From: an uncultured Prevotellaceae bacterium
GTDB lineage: Bacteria > Bacteroidota > Bacteroidia > Bacteroidales > Bacteroidaceae
NCBI GenBank assembly: GCA_946403615.1
Contig: CAMJAO010000069.1
Coordinates: forward strand, 1-9,205
DNA length: 9,205 bases
Direction: 5' to 3'
Part shown: piece after piece, positions 1 to 6,816 of the stretch
Numbering within the stretch: the first letter of the stretch is position 1
Layout of the letters: every line of letters starts with the position of its first letter
Notes under the pieces: generated by a model
Databases searched by the model: none
What the model was told of the DNA's origin: nothing
What the model saw: only the letters and a program-made list of their open reading frames with translations
Made by a program: the position numbers and the translations under genes

Positions 1-1
1 T

Positions 2-865
2 TTCTGCCACTACTGCATTGTGCCTTACACCCGCGGACGTGAGCGCTCACGCGACATCGACAGCATTCTGCGCGAGGTACGCGACCTGCGCGACCGCGGA
101 TTCAAGGAGGTCACCCTGCTCGGACAGAATGTCAACTCGTATAGGAGTGAAGACACGACCGTAGAATCCGGAGATAATGTCATAACTTTCCCACTGCTGT
201 TGCGGCGTGTGGCCGAGGAGGCACCTGAGATGCGCATACGGTTCACCACCTCTCACCCGAAAGACATGAGCGACGAGACACTGCACGTCATCGCCGACAT
301 GCCCAATGTTTGCCGGCATATCCACCTGCCTGTGCAAAGCGGCAGCGACCGCATACTCAAACTCATGAACCGCAAATACACCCGCGAGTGGTATCTGGGG
401 CGCGTGGAAGCCATTCGCCGCATCATTCCCGACTGCGGACTCTCGACCGACATTTTCGTGGGGTATCACAGCGAGACAGAGGAAGACCACCAACTGTCGC
501 TCAGTCTGATGCGCGAGGTGGGCTACGACTCGGCTTTCATGTTCAAATATAGCGAACGCCCCGGCACTTACGCCTCGAAACACCTGCCCGACGATGTGCC
601 AGAGGAGGAGAAAATCCGCAGATTGAACGAACTCATCGCCTTGCAGACCGAGATGTCGGCCATTGCCAACAAGCGCGACGAGGGTCGGGTGTTTGACGTG
701 TTGGTGGAAGGCTACAGCAAACGGTCGCGCGACCAACTCTGCGGACGGACTGAGCAGAACAAAATGGTGGTGTTCGACAAGGGCAACCACCATCCCGGCG
801 AGACGGTCAAAGTGCGCATTACCGGATCGACAAGCGCCACATTATTAGGAGAGGAGGTCATATGA
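2..865 (+). CDS. miaB: MiaB, tRNA-2-methylthio-N6-dimethylallyladenosine synthase (5'-truncated by window edge)
   Basis: Radical-SAM methylthiotransferase that converts i6A37 to ms2i6A37 in cytoplasmic tRNAs reading UNN codons. The frame is open from base 2 and gives 287 residues; the family is about 440-460, so the N-terminal UPF0004 domain and the first cysteine of the CxxxCxxC cluster lie outside the window. The first residues read FCHYCIVPYTRGRERSR, which holds the last two cluster cysteines and the characteristic PYTRGRE stretch. Then come GQNVNSY, the FTTSHPKDM segment, HLPVQSGSD and MNRKYTREWY, all typical of MiaB rather than RimO or MtaB. The C-terminal ~70 residues (about 650-860) form the TRAM RNA-binding domain. 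The GTG at 20 is an internal valine, not a start. The stop overlaps the next start (ATGA, 862-865), so the two genes are very probably cotranscribed. Identification is firm. Confidence 0.96.
   Translation, partial: FCHYCIVPYTRGRERSRDIDSILREVRDLRDRGFKEVTLLGQNVNSYRSEDTTVESGDNVITFPLLLRRVAEEAPEMRIRFTTSHPKDMSDETLHVIADMPNVCRHIHLPVQSGSDRILKLMNRKYTREWYLGRVEAIRRIIPDCGLSTDIFVGYHSETEEDHQLSLSLMREVGYDSAFMFKYSERPGTYASKHLPDDVPEEEKIRRLNELIALQTEMSAIANKRDEGRVFDVLVEGYSKRSRDQLCGRTEQNKMVVFDKGNHHPGETVKVRITGSTSATLLGEEVI
852..858 (+). promoter_or_regulatory. Strong Shine-Dalgarno-like site for the ABC exporter gene
   Basis: AGGAGGT lies inside the last codons of miaB, 3 nt before the ATG at 862. A second purine run (AGGAGA, 847-852) sits at a more usual distance of about 9 nt. 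Bacteroidota generally rely little on Shine-Dalgarno pairing, so this site is notable. It may support reinitiation at the ATGA overlap. It also encodes the Gly-Glu-Glu end of MiaB, so part of the purine richness may be coding. Confidence 0.45.
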
Positions 866-2688
866 GAGAATTCTGGCAAGTGTTGAAGCGGTTCTTACCG
901 CCCTATAAGAAATACCTGGTGTTGTCCGTGCTGTTCAACATCCTGTCGGCGGTGCTCAACATCTTCTCGTTCGCCACGCTGATACCCATCCTGCAAATCA
1001 TCTTCCAGACTGACAAGGCGACCACTGCCACCCACCTGATGGCATGGGGCGACGGGTCGGTCAAAGATGTGATCAGCAACAATGCCGATTATTACGTCAA
1101 CCAACTCATCGGCAGCATGGGACCCACCACTACCCTGCTCATCATCGGTCTGGTATTGGCATTTATGACATTCCTGAAGACTGGCGCCTATTTCCTGTCG
1201 TCGGCCACAATCATCCCCATACGCACGGGCGTGGTGCGCGACATCCGCAACCAACTCTACCAGAAAATCAACTCCCTGCACTTGGGATTCTTTTCCGAGG
1301 AGCGGAAAGGCGACATCATCGCCCGTATGAGCGGTGATGTGCAGGAGATTGAGTCGTCTATCATGTCGTCGCTCGACATGCTGTTCAAAAACCCCATTCT
1401 CATCATCGCCTACTTCACCACCTTGCTCCTCATCAGTTGGCAACTCACACTCTTCACTCTGGCCGTGGTGCCTCTCATGGGCTGGTTCATGGGGTTTGTG
1501 GGCAGAAAACTAAAACAAAAATCCATCAAGGCGCAAGCACTCTGGAGCGACACCATGAGCCAGGTGGAGGAGACGCTCGGCGGGCTGCGTATCATCAAGG
1601 CGTTCTGTGCCGAGGACAAGATGAACAAACGGTTCGACGAGGTGAACAGCGACTACCGCAACCACATCATGCGCGTGAACATCCGCCAACAGATGGCACA
1701 CCCCATGAGCGAATTTCTCGGCACGGTGCTCATCGTCATCGTGTTGTGGTTTGGTGGCACACTGGTCATCAACAACGGCTCACTCAGCGGTCCCACGTTT
1801 ATTTATTACCTCGTCATCCTCTACAGCATCATCAACCCGCTCAAAGAGTTCTCCAAAGCTGGTTACAACATCCCCAAAGGACTGGCATCAATGGAGCGTG
1901 TGGACAAGATACTCATGGCAGAGACAGCCATCACTGACCCGGAGAATCCGAAGACCATCGACGGGTTCAACCATCAGATAGAGTTCCGCCATGTGTCGTT
2001 CCGCTATGGCGAACAATGGGTGCTGCGCGACATCAATCTCGTCATCCCCAAAGGCAAGACCATCGCCCTCGTGGGGCAGAGCGGCAGCGGCAAATCGACA
2101 CTTGTCGATCTTATCCCCCGCTACTATGACACTGTGGAGGGCGAAATCCTCATCGACGGCATCAACGTGAAAGACCTGCGGTTGCACGATTTGCGCTCGC
2201 TCATCGGCAATGTCAACCAAGAGTCAATTCTCTTCAATGACACGTTCTTCAAAAACATCTCCTTCGGTGTGGAGAACGCCACGCAGGAACAGGTGGAGGA
2301 GGCGGCACGCATCGCCAACGCACACGAGTTTATCATGGCTTCGGAGAAAGGATATGAAACCACTGTCGGCGACCGTGGCGGACGGCTTTCTGGCGGTCAG
2401 CGCCAACGTGTGAGCATCGCGCGCGCCATCCTCAAAAACCCGCCCATCCTCATCCTCGACGAAGCCACCTCGGCACTCGACACCGAGAGTGAGCGTTTGG
2501 TGCAAGACGCATTGGAGCGGCTGATGAAGGCCCGTACTACCGTGGCCATCGCTCACCGGCTCTCAACCATCAAGAACGCCGACGAAATCTGCGTGCTGCA
2601 CGAAGGAAAAATCGTAGAGCGCGGCTCGCACGACGAACTCCTCGCTGCCGACGGTTATTACAAGAAGTTGCATGATATGCAAATGTAA
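862..2688 (+). CDS. MsbA-like ABC exporter, fused permease and ATPase (probable lipid A/lipid flippase)
   Basis: 608-residue half-transporter with an N-terminal ABC type-1 transmembrane domain (about residues 15-335) and a C-terminal nucleotide-binding domain (about 373-600); it would work as a homodimer in the inner membrane. Hydrophobic segments are visible near 18-48, 90-118, 175-200, 200-215, 285-303 and 312-326. All ATPase motifs are intact: Walker A GQSGSGKST (405-413), Q-loop Gln453, signature LSGGQ (509-513), Walker B ILILDE (529-534), D-loop SALD, and switch His565. A hydrophilic stretch of about 40 residues (50-90) between the first two membrane segments forms a sizeable periplasmic loop. 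Start ATG 862 overlaps the miaB stop and has a purine-rich site before it. The role in moving core-lipid A is inferred from the MsbA-like architecture and the nearby lipid A-type acyltransferase; other lipid or drug export is possible because this family is large. Confidence 0.88.
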   Translation: MREFWQVLKRFLPPYKKYLVLSVLFNILSAVLNIFSFATLIPILQIIFQTDKATTATHLMAWGDGSVKDVISNNADYYVNQLIGSMGPTTTLLIIGLVLAFMTFLKTGAYFLSSATIIPIRTGVVRDIRNQLYQKINSLHLGFFSEERKGDIIARMSGDVQEIESSIMSSLDMLFKNPILIIAYFTTLLLISWQLTLFTLAVVPLMGWFMGFVGRKLKQKSIKAQALWSDTMSQVEETLGGLRIIKAFCAEDKMNKRFDEVNSDYRNHIMRVNIRQQMAHPMSEFLGTVLIVIVLWFGGTLVINNGSLSGPTFIYYLVILYSIINPLKEFSKAGYNIPKGLASMERVDKILMAETAITDPENPKTIDGFNHQIEFRHVSFRYGEQWVLRDINLVIPKGKTIALVGQSGSGKSTLVDLIPRYYDTVEGEILIDGINVKDLRLHDLRSLIGNVNQESILFNDTFFKNISFGVENATQEQVEEAARIANAHEFIMASEKGYETTVGDRGGRLSGGQRQRVSIARAILKNPPILILDEATSALDTESERLVQDALERLMKARTTVAIAHRLSTIKNADEICVLHEGKIVERGSHDELLAADGYYKKLHDMQM

Positions 2689-2696
2689 AATCAGGG

Positions 2697-2723
2697 AGTT
2701 AAAGAAGTTAAGGAAGTTAAAGA
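2697..2723 (+). repeat. Three tandem copies of a 9-bp repeat
   Basis: AGTTAAAGA, AGTTAAGGA and AGTTAAAGA follow each other without spacers, starting 8 bases after the exporter stop codon. Only one base differs among the copies. Similar AGTTAA-type runs occur in intergenic DNA of Prevotella-like genomes (recalled, not searched). No coding role is visible. Confidence 0.8.
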
Positions 2724-2743
2724 CAATAGTCCACTAATGGTTT

Positions 2744-2769
2744 AGGGTTGAGTGTGGAGGGTTGAGTGT
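2744..2769 (+). repeat. Two direct copies of a 12-bp repeat, period 14
   Basis: AGGGTTGAGTGT occurs at 2744-2755 and 2758-2769, separated by GG. The copies are identical. The second copy contains the TTG (2762) that opens the longest form of the acyltransferase frame, which argues against that TTG as the real start. Confidence 0.8.
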
Positions 2770-2782
2770 TCTTGGCACATCT

Positions 2783-2810
2783 CTTGCCTCTTGTTTCTTG
2801 CCTCTTGCTT
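2783..2810 (+). repeat. Two tandem copies of a 14-bp pyrimidine-rich repeat
   Basis: CTTGCCTCTTGTTT (2783-2796) is followed directly by CTTGCCTCTTGCTT (2797-2810), with one mismatch. It is the third distinct direct repeat in the same gap and leads into the hairpin at 2816-2831. Confidence 0.8.
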
Positions 2811-2815
2811 CTTCT

Positions 2816-2831
2816 CCCTCCCTCGGGAGGG
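2816..2831. repeat. Perfect GC-rich hairpin CCCTCCC-TC-GGGAGGG
   Basis: A 7-bp perfect inverted repeat with a 2-nt centre (or 6 bp with a CTCG tetraloop), ending 17 nt before the acyltransferase ATG. It is followed by CCTTAAAAC rather than a T-run, so it is not a classic intrinsic terminator on the + strand. On the - strand it is followed by GAGAAGAAGC, also not a T-run. It could be a dispersed repeat, an mRNA-stabilising element, or a structure that affects translation of the next gene. Confidence 0.6.
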
Positions 2832-2848
2832 CCTTAAAACTTAAATTT

Positions 2849-3784
2849 ATGTATTACATTCTTTACGGCATCTGCTATCTTGTCTCGTTGCTCCCATACA
2901 GGGTGCTATACGTGCTGGCCGACGGGTTTTACCTGCTGGTCTATCGCTTGGTGGGATACCGCAAGAGAGTAGTACGGAAAAATCTGGCGGCTGCCTTCCC
3001 CGAGAAAGAGGACAAGGAACGGAAACAAATAGAGAAGCGGTTTTATCATTTCCTCTGCGACTATTTCGTTGAGACGCTGAAACTGCTCTCCGTCAGCGAA
3101 AAGACATTACGCCGACATATCGAGATACGGCAGTTGGACTTGGTGGAACAATGCTTTGCCGAGGGGCAGCATTGTGCGGGTTTTCTCGGGCATTTCTGCA
3201 ACTGGGAATATAACTCCACCATCCAAATGGCGTTCGAACGTTTCCCCGATGCTGTCACAGGACTCATTTATCACCCGCTCTACAATAAAGCCATGGACAG
3301 GCTGCTTATCAAACTGAGAAGCAATAAGGGCGGCACATGCGTACCGAAAAATGACATCTTGCGTTATCTCGTCAAATATCGCCAAGAAAAAAAATGGACT
3401 CTCTTCGGATACATCGCCGATCAATCGCCAAAATGGGAGAATATCCATCTCTGGTTGCCTTTCCTCAATCAGGAAACACCCGTATTCACTGGCGCTGAGC
3501 GCATAGCTAGGAAGATGAACAATGCGGTGTTTTATGTGAGAATGGAACGCCCAAAACGCGGTAAATATATTGTCACATTCCAACCGATGACCCGCAATCC
3601 CAAAGACATGGAGGAGTATGAACTGACACGTCAATTCTTCAACCTGCTTGAAGAGGACATCCGTCGAGAGCCTCATCTCTATCTTTGGACGCATGACCGA
3701 TGGAAGCGCACCCACGAGGAGTTTGACCGCCGGTTCAAGGTGGAGAACGGAAAAGTATTGAAAAGGGAGGAGACCGCATCATGA
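2849..3784 (+). CDS. LpxL/HtrB-family lipid A (lysophospholipid-type) acyltransferase
   Basis: 311-residue member of the Lip_A_acyltrans family, which adds secondary acyl chains to lipid A from acyl-ACP at the inner face of the cytoplasmic membrane. The catalytic HX4E motif is present in GHFCNWE (His115, Glu120). Other family marks are the hydrophobic N-terminal anchor (residues 1-35), the VRKNLAAAFP segment (42-51), FGYIADQSP (186-194), FTGAERIAR (213-221) and the C-terminal YLWTHDRWK (278-286). Length is normal for the family (about 300). ATG 2849 was chosen because the extra 29 codons from TTG 2762 would be made of direct repeats and a hairpin, and because the protein begins well at the membrane anchor. 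The leader before the ATG is AT-rich without a clear Shine-Dalgarno site, as usual in Bacteroidota. The stop overlaps the next gene by ATGA. Acyl chain and position cannot be read from the sequence. Confidence 0.9.
   Translation: MYYILYGICYLVSLLPYRVLYVLADGFYLLVYRLVGYRKRVVRKNLAAAFPEKEDKERKQIEKRFYHFLCDYFVETLKLLSVSEKTLRRHIEIRQLDLVEQCFAEGQHCAGFLGHFCNWEYNSTIQMAFERFPDAVTGLIYHPLYNKAMDRLLIKLRSNKGGTCVPKNDILRYLVKYRQEKKWTLFGYIADQSPKWENIHLWLPFLNQETPVFTGAERIARKMNNAVFYVRMERPKRGKYIVTFQPMTRNPKDMEEYELTRQFFNLLEEDIRREPHLYLWTHDRWKRTHEEFDRRFKVENGKVLKREETAS
3766..3773 (+). promoter_or_regulatory. Purine-rich ribosome-binding site for the GT4 gene
   Basis: GGAGGAGA lies in the last codons of the acyltransferase gene, 7 nt before ATG 3781. 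It supports the ATGA-overlap start of the glycosyltransferase and translational coupling. Confidence 0.45.
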
Positions 3785-4905
3785 ACATAGGATTCGACGC
3801 CAAACGCATCGTACGCAACGGCTCTGGACTGGGCAATTACGGACGCACATTGGTCAATGACCTCGCTGAGATTGTTGATCCTGACACTATGCTCTATCTG
3901 TATGCACCCGACGAGGGAAACGAACATCTCCGCAAGCAGGTGAGCGACTCCAATCGCATTCAGTTTGTCTATCCCTCAAAGACATGGTTCAAATCCCTGT
4001 GGCGAAGCCGTGGTATCGTCAAGGATCTGCATCGCGACCATATCGACATCTATCACGGACTGTCGGGTGAACTTCCCGTCGGTATCCGCCAGTCGGGCAT
4101 CAAGAGTATAGTCACCGTCCATGACCTCATCTTCATGCGACACCCGGAATACTATCACTGGTGGGATGTGAAGATATATGCCGCCAAATTCCGAAAGACC
4201 GTCAAGGAGGCCGACCGCATCATCGCCATCAGCGAACGCACCAAGCGCGACATCATCGAACTGGGTGGCGTCGACCCTGAACGCATCAAGGTTATCTACC
4301 AGAGTTGCGGGGCCACATTCCGCTACCCCGCCAATGAGGATAAAAAACAAGAGGTGAACGCGCGTTACCTGTTGCCGCCGAGATACATCATCAACGTGGG
4401 CACCATCGAGGAACGGAAAAACATCCTCCTCGCTGTGAAAGCCATGGAGCAGTTGCAGGAAGACCTGTCGCTGGTCATCGTCGGACGCAGCACCCCCTAT
4501 GCACAACAGGTGAAACGCTATGTGGAAGAGCACCGCCTCGGCGACAGGGTTCACTTTCTCCATGATGTGACAAACGCCGACCTGCCCGCTATTTATCAGA
4601 TGGCCGAGGTGTGTGTCTATCCATCACGTTATGAGGGTTTCGGCATACCCGTCATCGAGGCCATACAGAGCGGATTGCCCGTGGTGGCATGTACCGGCAG
4701 CTGTCTGGAAGAAGCCGGCGGTCCCGACTGCCTCTATGTCAATCCTGACGATGTGCAGGGCATGGCCGAGAGCATCCGTTTGTTGCTGCAAGGCGCAGAG
4801 GGGCGCGAACAGCGCATCCTGCAGGCACAAGACTATATCCGCCGCTTCGAGGGCAACAACGTGGCTGAGCAGGTGTTGAAGGTATATAAAAGCCTCATCC
4901 GCTGA
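3781..4905 (+). CDS. GT-B fold glycosyltransferase, family 4
   Basis: 374-residue retaining glycosyltransferase that would move a sugar from a nucleotide donor to a lipid-linked or core oligosaccharide acceptor at the cytoplasmic face of the membrane. The N-terminal half shows the glycine-rich acceptor-side loop GSGLGNYGRTL (14-24), DIYHGLSGELP (89-99), VTVHDLIF (112-119) and IIAISERTKRDI (147-158). The C-terminal half has the GT4 domain start YIINVGTIEERKN (202-214) and the EX7E motif EGFGIPVIE (Glu285, Glu293), followed by SGLPVVA. No membrane segment is visible. The ATG overlaps the acyltransferase stop, so the pair should be cotranslated. Placement after a lipid A-type acyltransferase suggests an LPS core transferase, and mannose is a plausible sugar for this group, but the sugar is not determined by the sequence. 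Confidence 0.9.
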   Translation: MNIGFDAKRIVRNGSGLGNYGRTLVNDLAEIVDPDTMLYLYAPDEGNEHLRKQVSDSNRIQFVYPSKTWFKSLWRSRGIVKDLHRDHIDIYHGLSGELPVGIRQSGIKSIVTVHDLIFMRHPEYYHWWDVKIYAAKFRKTVKEADRIIAISERTKRDIIELGGVDPERIKVIYQSCGATFRYPANEDKKQEVNARYLLPPRYIINVGTIEERKNILLAVKAMEQLQEDLSLVIVGRSTPYAQQVKRYVEEHRLGDRVHFLHDVTNADLPAIYQMAEVCVYPSRYEGFGIPVIEAIQSGLPVVACTGSCLEEAGGPDCLYVNPDDVQGMAESIRLLLQGAEGREQRILQAQDYIRRFEGNNVAEQVLKVYKSLIR

Positions 4906-4919
4906 CACTGCCCCACAAT

Positions 4920-4933
4920 CCCTTTCCAAAGGG
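4920..4933. repeat. Short perfect inverted repeat CCCTTT-CC-AAAGGG
   Basis: A 6-bp stem with a 2-nt centre begins 14 nt after the GT4 stop codon. No T-run follows on either strand, so intrinsic termination is doubtful. It may be a weak 3' stabilising hairpin or chance. Confidence 0.35.
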
Positions 4934-4989
4934 CGGGAAGAATGGTTAGTTGAGATTCTATAGAACATAAAAAATACACTACGGTATAG

Positions 4990-5012
4990 GGGCGGTGCCT
5001 ACATACCCGCCC
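4990..5012. repeat. Inverted repeat GGGCGG/CCGCCC just upstream of the kinase-like gene
   Basis: A GC-only 6-bp stem (4990-4995 with 5007-5012) encloses an 11-nt loop and ends 15 nt before ATG 5028, where ribosomes load. It stands out in an otherwise A-rich leader. It could lower or regulate translation, or mark the end of the preceding unit. No clear -33/-7 promoter pair is visible in this 122-bp gap. Confidence 0.4.
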
Positions 5013-5027
5013 GAAAACAATACGACT

Positions 5028-5783
5028 ATGAGAAATATCAGGGTCAATCCCAAATATGAGCATCTTCGGGTATTCATCAGTCTCTTGCCTGAGCGGATGG
5101 ATGAGGAGGGCACATATATCTATGGCGGTCGGCGCAACCTGATAAAGTTGTTCGTTGCTCCTGATGGCACACGACTCAACGTGAAACGTTATAAGATACC
5201 CGCTTTCCCCAGCAACATCGTATATTCCACCGGCATCAGAAAACCCAAGGGCGAGCGCGCGTACACCTACCCCGCTCTGTTGTTGGAAAAAGGCATCGAG
5301 ACACCCGAAGCCGTGGCGTATATCGAAGACCGGACGGCAGGATTGCTTCGCCAGTCATGGTTCATCAGCATCCAATGTCCCTACTCCCACCTACTCTATG
5401 AGATGGGCCATGCCAAAGAGGAGGAATATGCGCCGCTGGCGATGGCGCTGGCTGCCTATACCGCCCACATGCACGACCGGCAGGTGCTTCACCTCGACTT
5501 CTCGCCAGGCAATGTGTTGTGGGAGAAAACCGACGGGAAATACCTCTTCTCCATCGTCGATATCAACCGTATGCGCTTCGGAGAGGTGTCGTTGGAGGCG
5601 GGCTGTCGCAGTTTTGCCCGCTTATGGGGACCGAAACACTTCCTTCAACTTCTGGTGCGTGAATATGCCCGTTTGCGCCACTTCGATGCCGGTGCCGCCG
5701 AGCAATGCCTTATGGAGGAGCGCAAACGATTCTGGGCACACTATCAGAAAAAACGCGAAATGGAGTTTGAATTGGAATTATAG
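5028..5783 (+). CDS. WaaP/InaA-type lipopolysaccharide kinase family protein
   Basis: 251-residue small kinase-fold protein. Signs of activity are a probable ATP-binding lysine in NVKRYK (Lys53), a likely partner glutamate in KGERAY (Glu77), the catalytic loop HLDFSPGN (His155, Asp157, Asn162) and a metal-binding Asp in VDIN (Asp178). These match the lipopolysaccharide kinase (Kdo/WaaP/InaA) group, which phosphorylates Kdo or heptose of the LPS inner core in the cytoplasm. No membrane segment is seen. ATG 5028 is preferred over GTG 4995: the upstream GTG lies inside the inverted repeat and adds only 11 non-conserved-looking residues, while the ATG gives a normal protein start in an A-rich context. 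It sits between two glycosyltransferase genes, in line with core phosphorylation. The acceptor is unknown, and a protein or other sugar substrate cannot be excluded. Confidence 0.82.
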   Translation: MRNIRVNPKYEHLRVFISLLPERMDEEGTYIYGGRRNLIKLFVAPDGTRLNVKRYKIPAFPSNIVYSTGIRKPKGERAYTYPALLLEKGIETPEAVAYIEDRTAGLLRQSWFISIQCPYSHLLYEMGHAKEEEYAPLAMALAAYTAHMHDRQVLHLDFSPGNVLWEKTDGKYLFSIVDINRMRFGEVSLEAGCRSFARLWGPKHFLQLLVREYARLRHFDAGAAEQCLMEERKRFWAHYQKKREMEFELEL

Positions 5784-5811
5784 AAACCTTCACCTTCATC
5801 ATAGAAAATAC

Positions 5812-6816
5812 ATGAACTACTTCATTGAGATAATCAATCAAAACAAAGCCAAAAACGACATTGACGCCATCAACAAACGGCTAGGCTACACCAACCTGAC
5901 CCCCATGCACAAGAGCATCAATCCCGTGTCACGGTTCTTCGTCAAACTGACCGGGGTGTTGCGCATCCTCACCAAAGTACGGCGGGGCGACACGCTGTTC
6001 TTACAATATCCGATGAAAAAGTTCTTCTACATCGCATGCACGTTCGCTCATTGGAAAAAGGCAAAAGTGGTAGCCGTCATCCATGATTTGGGTGTCTTCC
6101 GCCGGCATAAACTCACACCCGAACAAGAAAACAAACGACTCAGCAAGACCGACTTCCTCATTGCCCATAATGAAACCATGAAACAACACCTCATCGACCA
6201 GGGTTTCAAAAACACCATCGTGTCGCTCGACATCTTCGACTATCTGTCAGAAGTTGAGCCTAAGGCTTACACCACCCCCCACAAGCCTTGGAGCGTGGTC
6301 TATGCAGGAGGGTTGCACAAATGGCGCACACCCTTCCTTTACAAATTACAACCGCACATGAAACAGTGGCAGATGGAACTCTACGGACCGGGGTTCGAGG
6401 AAGATGAAAACAAAAATGAGAAACTGCATTACCATGGCAACTTGAAACCCGAAGAACTCATGCGACAAGTAGAAGCCGACTTCGGGCTGGTATGGGATGG
6501 TAGTTCACTGGATGAATGCGACGGCGACTGGGGCACTTATCTGAAAATCAACAATCCGCACAAGACCTCTTTTTATATCCGTGCTGGCATACCCGTCATT
6601 GTGTGGACACAGGCTGCCATGAAACCCTTTATTCTCGAAAACGGGCTGGGTTTCGCCGTTGACTCATTGCGGCAGATTGACGAAGTGCTCGCTAACCTCA
6701 CCACCGAAGACTATCTGAAGATGCGTGAAGCCGCGGCGAGATACGCTGTACTGCTGGAGCAGGGACATTTCGTGTCCCGTCATTTTAATGCCGCCACTTC
6801 TTCGTCAGCCGGGTAA
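5812..6816 (+). CDS. WbbI/Gtf3-like glycosyltransferase (probable galactofuranosyl- or glucosyltransferase)
   Basis: 334-residue GT-B-like transferase. The most telling segment is FGLVWDGSSLDEC (224-236) followed by YLKINNPHKTSFYIRAGIPVIVW (from 243), a pattern shared by E. coli WbbI-type beta-1,6-galactofuranosyltransferases and streptococcal Gtf3 glucosyltransferases. Earlier marks are LFLQYP (62-67), VVAVIHDLG (86-94), FLIAHNETM (115-123), VVYAGGLHKW (162-171) and LYGPGF (190-195). ATG 5812 is the start because the frame upstream of it (open from 5398) runs inside the kinase gene in another frame. It follows the kinase gene by 28 bp and is probably cotranscribed. The last ten codons overlap the end of the convergent licD gene; the encoded tail, NAATSSSAG, is small and polar. 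The donor is uncertain, and no Galf mutase (glf) is in the window to settle it. Confidence 0.8.
   Translation: MNYFIEIINQNKAKNDIDAINKRLGYTNLTPMHKSINPVSRFFVKLTGVLRILTKVRRGDTLFLQYPMKKFFYIACTFAHWKKAKVVAVIHDLGVFRRHKLTPEQENKRLSKTDFLIAHNETMKQHLIDQGFKNTIVSLDIFDYLSEVEPKAYTTPHKPWSVVYAGGLHKWRTPFLYKLQPHMKQWQMELYGPGFEEDENKNEKLHYHGNLKPEELMRQVEADFGLVWDGSSLDECDGDWGTYLKINNPHKTSFYIRAGIPVIVWTQAAMKPFILENGLGFAVDSLRQIDEVLANLTTEDYLKMREAAARYAVLLEQGHFVSRHFNAATSSSAG

Noticed and set aside
47..793. 248-codon open frame on the - strand inside miaB
   Set aside because: It is fully antisense to a clearly conserved MiaB sequence and shows no recognisable domain; long antisense frames are expected from codon bias here.
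895..1443. 182-codon - strand frame inside the exporter gene
   Set aside because: Antisense shadow of a conserved ABC permease region.
2697..2810. Possible CRISPR-like array
   Set aside because: Repeat units are only 9-14 bp, lack spacers and differ from each other; no cas genes are nearby.
2762..2848. 29-codon TTG-initiated extension of the acyltransferase
   Set aside because: The added residues are encoded by direct repeats and a hairpin; the conserved protein begins at ATG 2849.
5398..5811. 138-codon upstream extension of the glycosyltransferase frame
   Set aside because: It runs through the kinase gene in another frame and its residues are rich in Arg, Cys and Trp, as in shadow translations. 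ATG 5812 is the sensible start.
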